Assembly: GCA_017979445.1 (NCBI GenBank)
Contig: CM030711.1
Location: 45,555,560-45,619,559, forward strand
Direction: 5' to 3'
Length of the DNA: 64,000 nt
Origin: Akebia trifoliata
Taxonomy: Eukaryota; Streptophyta; Magnoliopsida; Ranunculales; Lardizabalaceae
In this document: in pieces, positions 59,901 through 64,000 of the stretch
Layout: each line of letters opens with the position of its first letter
How positions within the stretch are numbered: position 1 is the first letter of the stretch
Made by a program: the position numbers and the translations under genes
Notes under the pieces: generated by a model
Seen by the model: the letters and a program-made list of their open reading frames with translations, nothing else
Database searches by the model: none
Told to the model about the DNA's origin: nothing

Positions 59901-62900
59901 TCCTACTTTATCTGTACCTTTTACCATGTGTATATGAAGACCCCACTGGAAAATTTGGAGCCCATTCTAAGGGAAGATATTCAGAAGGTATTGGAACTAA
60001 TTCTTCCTTCTGCAATGTATAAAAAATATCAGTCGTGGTGCTTATGTCTTTACCTAATATTTTTGCTTGTAGATATGGGATTCTGTTCCTAAACCACAAG
60101 CCCACAAAGAAACCCCACTGAATGAATTTTTTGATGTAAGATATTATGATCTCACCCGATATAAGTTTAGTTGTGGCTTTCCTTAACTAATTAAAAATGT
60201 GTAAGCAGCAAAAGATAATTTGTTCTTGCTATTTAAATGTCCAGACTCAAGTTACTGCTCTTTCAAGTTTTGAAGAAAAGGAAGACCAATTCAAAGAACA
60301 GGTATATCATAGCTATATTCTTAAAGTATGATTTTACTTATATTTGAGCTTTGCTTTGTTAATTCAACTTTTTTTATTATAAAATGAAGGTTGCGAGTTT
60401 AAGGCAGAGATTCTTCAATTCTATAGCTCCTGGTGGACTTGCTGGAGATCGACGAGCTGTGGTTCCAGCATCAGGGTTTTCTTTTAGTGCACAACAGATG
60501 TGGAAAATTATTAAGGAGAACAAGGACCTTGACCTTCCCGCACACAAGGTGATGATGCGAATAATCTCTCATTTAATATTCAAACTTGACTTTATGTTCA
60601 TTGTCATCCTTCTGTTTGAAGGTTATGGTTGCTACTGTACGTTGTGAAGAAATTGCCAATGAAAAGTTTGCTAGGTTAACCGAGAATGAGGTACTCGGTG
60701 TTCGTCATCCACTATTTCCATTTTGAATTTCTTTCTATTATAAACATTGACAAATGGCTAGAAAATTTTCTTTGAAATTGAACAGGAATGGTGTAAGTTG
60801 GAAGAGGCTGTACAATCTGGTCCAGTTTCGAGCTTCGGAAAAAAGCTCAGTTTAATACTCGAGACATGTTTATCAGAGTGAGCACTTCTCTTCTAATGTA
60901 GTAACGTAGATAGATTATTTCACTGGTCTCTATTTTTTTAAGCTTTATGGTTGCTACCTGTAAGCATTCGACAGTTTATCAACTTAATTTCATAAGGTTA
61001 AATTATTCATGTTTTATTCTTATTCACTAACATAAGGGCACATGGTTAAGAAAAAGTTGGGTAAATGAACCTCTTTATTTGCAGGCTGAGTGTTTTCAAG
61101 GTTTTTCTTCTCTTAGCAATCCCATGTTGAGCAGCTTCTTTTTTGGTGTTCCTTATTTCTTCATACTCTAGTTTACATCATAGTCACCAAGTCAGGATTC
61201 AGGAATCAGTCAGCAAGGGAAAAATTCGATAAAATCGGGAAAAAAAGGAAAGAAATCGGGTTAGGCTTAAATCTGTGTTAGTGTTCATACTAGGTGGTGT
61301 TCTCATATTTTATCATGAAATCTCATAGTAAACCACAGTAATAAATCACCAAACCTCCATATGGATATCCTCCTGGTATCCACAACAATTAACCACAAGT
61401 CCACACCACATTCAGGGTTTATATTATTCAAAATATAAAAATATTCAATGTTATCCTCATTTGCATTCTCATTATCTAATGCTTCATCAATAAAATGATT
61501 ACCATCGTCTTCATCAATGTCATCTTCTCTTACTAGTGCTTCAATTTCATCTTTCGTTTTAATCCAATTTAATCACAAAGTTCGTGATTTAATCTCAAAG
61601 TTCGTAAAAGTCGTGATTAAATTCTGTGAAGGAAAAAGTTGTGATTTAATCGCAACTTTTTCAATAAGTTGGAGAATTTGGTGACTATGGTTTACATTAG
61701 CCAGGCCTTTCTTATAGCTCCTTCACAGGATGACATTGTGTCGGTTGTTTATCACCTACTAATTGTAGCAAACAGCTTTAAAATTCTATAGAAAAAAAAA
61801 AAAGAACTTTTACTTGTGTGATGTACATTGTAATCTGATATTTAAGTTGTTTGAGCGATCTTTTTGTTGATTGACAATGTCAATTTTGAGTTGCTGAATT
61901 TATTTTTCACCTTGTAGATATGATACGGAAGCTATTTTCTTTGAGGAAGGTGCTAGGACTGCAAAACGGCAGCAGTTGGAAGCTAAAGTTCTGCATGTAT
62001 ATCCTATGTGCCTTATCTTACGGAATTTATGGGTTCTACTCAATTTTTTTACTTGATGGATAACAACAGTATCCCCTTTATTGTTGATTTTTTTTTATTA
62101 GTAAAAAAGATTTCATTAATTATGAGGATAAAGCAAACAAGCAAAAGATCAAGCACTGCAGGTGGTCTAGGACCTAGAAAAGACACTCCTTAAGAAAGAT
62201 AAAAAGAAGCATAATGAAGCCCCCAAGCAATAAACAAACAGAAAAAACACCCCCAGAGTTCAAGCTACACTAACAGGAATTCCTTTCTAAACAACATAGC
62301 TTTGATAACCATAATATAACCACTTACACCTTAAACCTCCTTCCTTCCTCTAGAAAGTTCTAGCATTCCTCTTCCTCCAAATGCATCAACAAATGCCAAA
62401 GGAAGCAGGCTCCACAAAATTGTGCCTCTAGATTTAAATGCAATGAGGACCAACTGCCAAATAGAGCCTCAACGGGACAAGTAAGAGTCTTCACTAAGTA
62501 GTATTTAGGAGACTCCAAGTCTTCACTAAATGTTTCTCAATTTCCTTTTCTAATACATTGGTCAATAGAGCTCAAATTGAAAAAGATGACAGAAAATTAG
62601 TGGTTAACTCAGAATTTTGCCAAGTTCAATCAATTTGGCGGGTTTTGGATACGGACACCAAACCCTGATTTTTTTCCTGTCTGTTTTTAATATAATTTTG
62701 ATCTTTGCCTATCCCATTGAAAGTGATCTGCTGGGTTTTTTTAGATAGTCCGACCCGCATACAAATCATTGCTGCGACATCTACGGTCCAGAACTTTAGA
62801 CAATTTCAAGGAAGCATTTGATAAGGCTCTGAATGGAGGGGAAGGATTTGCTGTTGCTTCTCGGGATTGCACTCAATCTTTTATGTCTATATTTGATGCA

Positions 62901-62910
62901 GGATGTGCAG
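53929..62910 (+). CDS. RHD3: RHD3-type ER-shaping GTPase, first 15 coding exons (gene runs off window)
   Basis: Exons: 53929-53932, 55544-55693, 57379-57445, 57538-57640, 58284-58354, 59607-59670, 59762-59827, 59940-59987, 60073-60135, 60245-60301, 60390-60548, 60622-60690, 60786-60877, 61918-61996, 62745-62910. All phases join, giving about 419 of about 800 residues. The start exon is only ATGG, spliced to give [17 protein letters not shown]; this is inferred but fits family N-termini. GTPase motifs: P-loop GPQSSGKST (residues ~46-54), DLEGTDG (~G3), and IRDKT (G4). Then come [29 protein letters not shown] and [22 protein letters not shown], all RHD3/SEY1 landmarks. RHD3 proteins are dynamin-like GTPases that fuse ER tubules. 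The helical-bundle remainder and the two C-terminal membrane hairpins lie beyond 64000. Intron 3 has a GC donor. Which of the RHD3/RL1/RL2 paralogues this is remains open. Confidence 0.92.
54490..55200 (+). mobile_element. RTE-type LINE reverse transcriptase fragment in RHD3 intron 1
   Basis: Translation near 54525-54660 gives [18 protein letters not shown], then [21 protein letters not shown]. Near 54755-54910 it gives [33 protein letters not shown] and [12 protein letters not shown]. These match the C-terminal half of plant RTE-clade reverse transcriptases (usual FADDIVLVDE..., GVLCDRR.PLKLKGKFYRT). A later RWFGHE trace lies near 55100. Several stops and frame changes show it is dead. Confidence 0.82.
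58620..59575 (+). mobile_element. Decayed Ty1/Copia element (gag and LTRs) in RHD3 intron 5
   Basis: Around 58905-59220 the frames read [36 protein letters not shown] and [16 protein letters not shown], the N-terminal gag (UBN2-like) domain of plant Copia retroelements. It is followed by a polypurine tract TTGAGGGGGG (59304-59312) and an LTR starting TGTTAGTGTTGATGAAG at 59313. The LTR ends near 59575 (TCTCAAATATAATGAAA...). A degraded 5' LTR end (AATAATGAAACCCTAG) lies near 58660-58690. Protease, integrase and RT are missing, so a large internal deletion occurred. Confidence 0.8.
62060..62450 (-). mobile_element. Possible minus-strand retroelement 3' region in RHD3 intron 14
   Basis: A poly(T)-rich start at 62086-62100 is followed by TTAGTAAAAAAGATTTCATTAATTA. 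The rest is A-rich non-coding DNA with ACCTAGAAAAGACACTCC-like phrases. This is the usual look of the 3' end of a plant LINE inserted antisense. No RT motif is legible, so this is tentative. Confidence 0.35.
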
Positions 62911-63499
62911 GTATAATAGAGGATTTCATATTTCTCATATTGTCAATCACAAATGAAGAAAAGAAAACAAAAAGCTATGCATCCTACCATCCACCTCTGT
63001 TTTTTCGTATCTAATTGAATCCAGGCTTCATGCCTTAGTGCCATTTGCTTAAATGAATGATTGTGGGGTCAACTCCCACAGGGTATGCTTCACTATTTGT
63101 CTTTCTCATTCAAAATGTATGGTGTTTAATGTGAAATAGTTGGTGTTTCCACGGCATTTGGTGGGGTCGCAGCATTTTAATTACAGTCAGACCCAGCCTA
63201 TAATGTCTTCATAAAGTTTTAAAAAATAGTCCTGTTTGGTCTTCAAGGATTTGGTGACCTCTTAAAAAATTTCCTGTGGCCTTCTATTTTTGGGATTTGA
63301 CCACATGAATGTTTGACTCCTTCATGGAACTAGATACCAAAAATCGGCCATATTGGTGACTTCCAGCCATTAGGTTCAATCATTTTTTATGCATTGGTCT
63401 CTAGCCACTAGGATTTGATTTTTTTTTTTTTTTTTTAATTTTCTGTTTCTTCTCTTGTGAATGTATTGTTTTTTCCCTGAATGTCTCGATTTATCTTTT

Positions 63500-63542
63500 C
63501 TATTTTAATGATATATATATATATATATATAATATATATATA

Positions 63543-63575
<33 letters not shown>
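63500..63575. repeat. (TA)n microsatellite
   Basis: TA tract interrupted by single T doublets. It is the insertion site of the element that follows and continues on its far side (63943-63955). Confidence 0.85.
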
Positions 63576-63581
<6 letters not shown>

Positions 63582-63942
63582 CGTTCAAGGGCAAACTTTT
63601 TGGCAAAACATTTTTCAAAACATGGGTTAGAGATTTTGGAATGGGCTGATTTTTGGTGAGGATGATCTCTACGGTGAGTAGATCATCCTCACCAAAAATC
63701 AGCCCATTCCAAAACTTCTAACCCATGTTTACCAGTTGAAAAATCGTGCACCGTCCATTTTTTGTAAACTATTTTTGATGGTGTTAGAAGTTTTGGAATG
63801 AGCTGATTTTTGGTGAGGATGATCTCCTCACCGTAGAGATCATCCTCACCAAAAATCAGCCCATTCCAAAACTTCTAACTCATGTTTTGAAAAATGTTTT
63901 GCCAAAAAGTTTGCTAAAAAGTTTGCCATTGAACGCCCCCCC
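63576..63942. mobile_element. Mutator-like MITE with double-hairpin core, in RHD3 intron 15
   Basis: A 367-bp foldback. The left end is GGGTAGCGTTCAAGGGC, AAACTTTTTGGCAAAACATT. The right end (reverse-complemented) is GGGGGGGCGTTCAATGGC. The flanks ATATATATA on both sides fit a 9-bp duplication but lie in TA repeats. The core at 63621-63884 holds two near-perfect hairpins nearly identical to those at 26589-26850. Low divergence between arms suggests a fairly young copy. Confidence 0.8.
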
Positions 63943-64000
63943 ATATATATATATAAGAGAAATGCCTAACATATCCATGACAAAAACCGTAATATTCTGA

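Noticed and set aside
61300..61690. Minus-strand acidic stretch resembling a transposase C-terminus
   Set aside because: The Asp/Glu-rich frame is suggestive of a hAT-like tail but no catalytic or dimerisation motif is visible, so I do not list it as a feature.

Overview
This is a stretch of plant nuclear genome. The genes are typical angiosperm homologues with spliced, intron-rich structures, and the DNA between them is AT-rich and full of plant transposon families: Tourist/PIF-Harbinger elements, Mutator-like MITEs, Au and other tRNA-derived SINEs, L1 and RTE LINEs, a Copia remnant, a TRIM, and a piece of plastid ndhH. I cannot name the species. No prokaryotic or viral gene set is present.

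Four host genes can be supported. (1) 13331-22099, plus strand: a six-exon gene for an uncharacterised 356-residue protein with an N-terminal membrane helix and a C-terminal coiled coil. Its first intron is about 7.1 kb and full of LINE, SINE and LTR debris. (2) 31769-30060, minus strand: an intronless polyamine oxidase of the PAO5 type, 569 residues. (3) 50238-44369, minus strand: a seven-exon transmembrane 9 superfamily gene, closest to Arabidopsis TMN7, 636 residues, which I reconstructed exon by exon. (4) 53929 to past the right edge, plus strand: the first 15 coding exons of a ROOT HAIR DEFECTIVE 3 (RHD3/SEY1/atlastin-like) GTPase. The window stops before its middle and C-terminal domains. 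TMN7 and RHD3 are divergent neighbours about 3.7 kb apart, with several MITEs and an Au SINE between them.

Layout: 1-4686 is degenerate retroelement DNA (probable Ty3/Gypsy LTR end at 4686) carrying a Pack-MULE-like element at 1328-2519. That element has captured the promoter and first ~94 codons of a UGT85-type glycosyltransferase. 4.7-13.2 kb is repeats: an LTR-like repeat, a 1.1-kb Harbinger-type element, and nested foldback elements. Gene 1 follows. 22.1-30 kb holds a second Harbinger-type copy, a Mutator-like MITE with a clean 9-bp target duplication, a relative of it, and a Tourist MITE. After PAO5 come the plastid ndhH fragment and a second copy of the LTR-like repeat. 34.8-43.9 kb is MITEs, SINEs and a TRIM. 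TMN7 and RHD3 fill the rest, with more elements in their introns.

The most unusual signal is a ~265-bp double-hairpin core. It sits at the centre of elements with at least three different outer arms, two of which carry different target duplications (3-bp TAA/TTA and 9-bp). The second is the chimeric reading frame inside the Pack-MULE-like element. No CRISPR array, rRNA gene or intact tRNA gene was seen.
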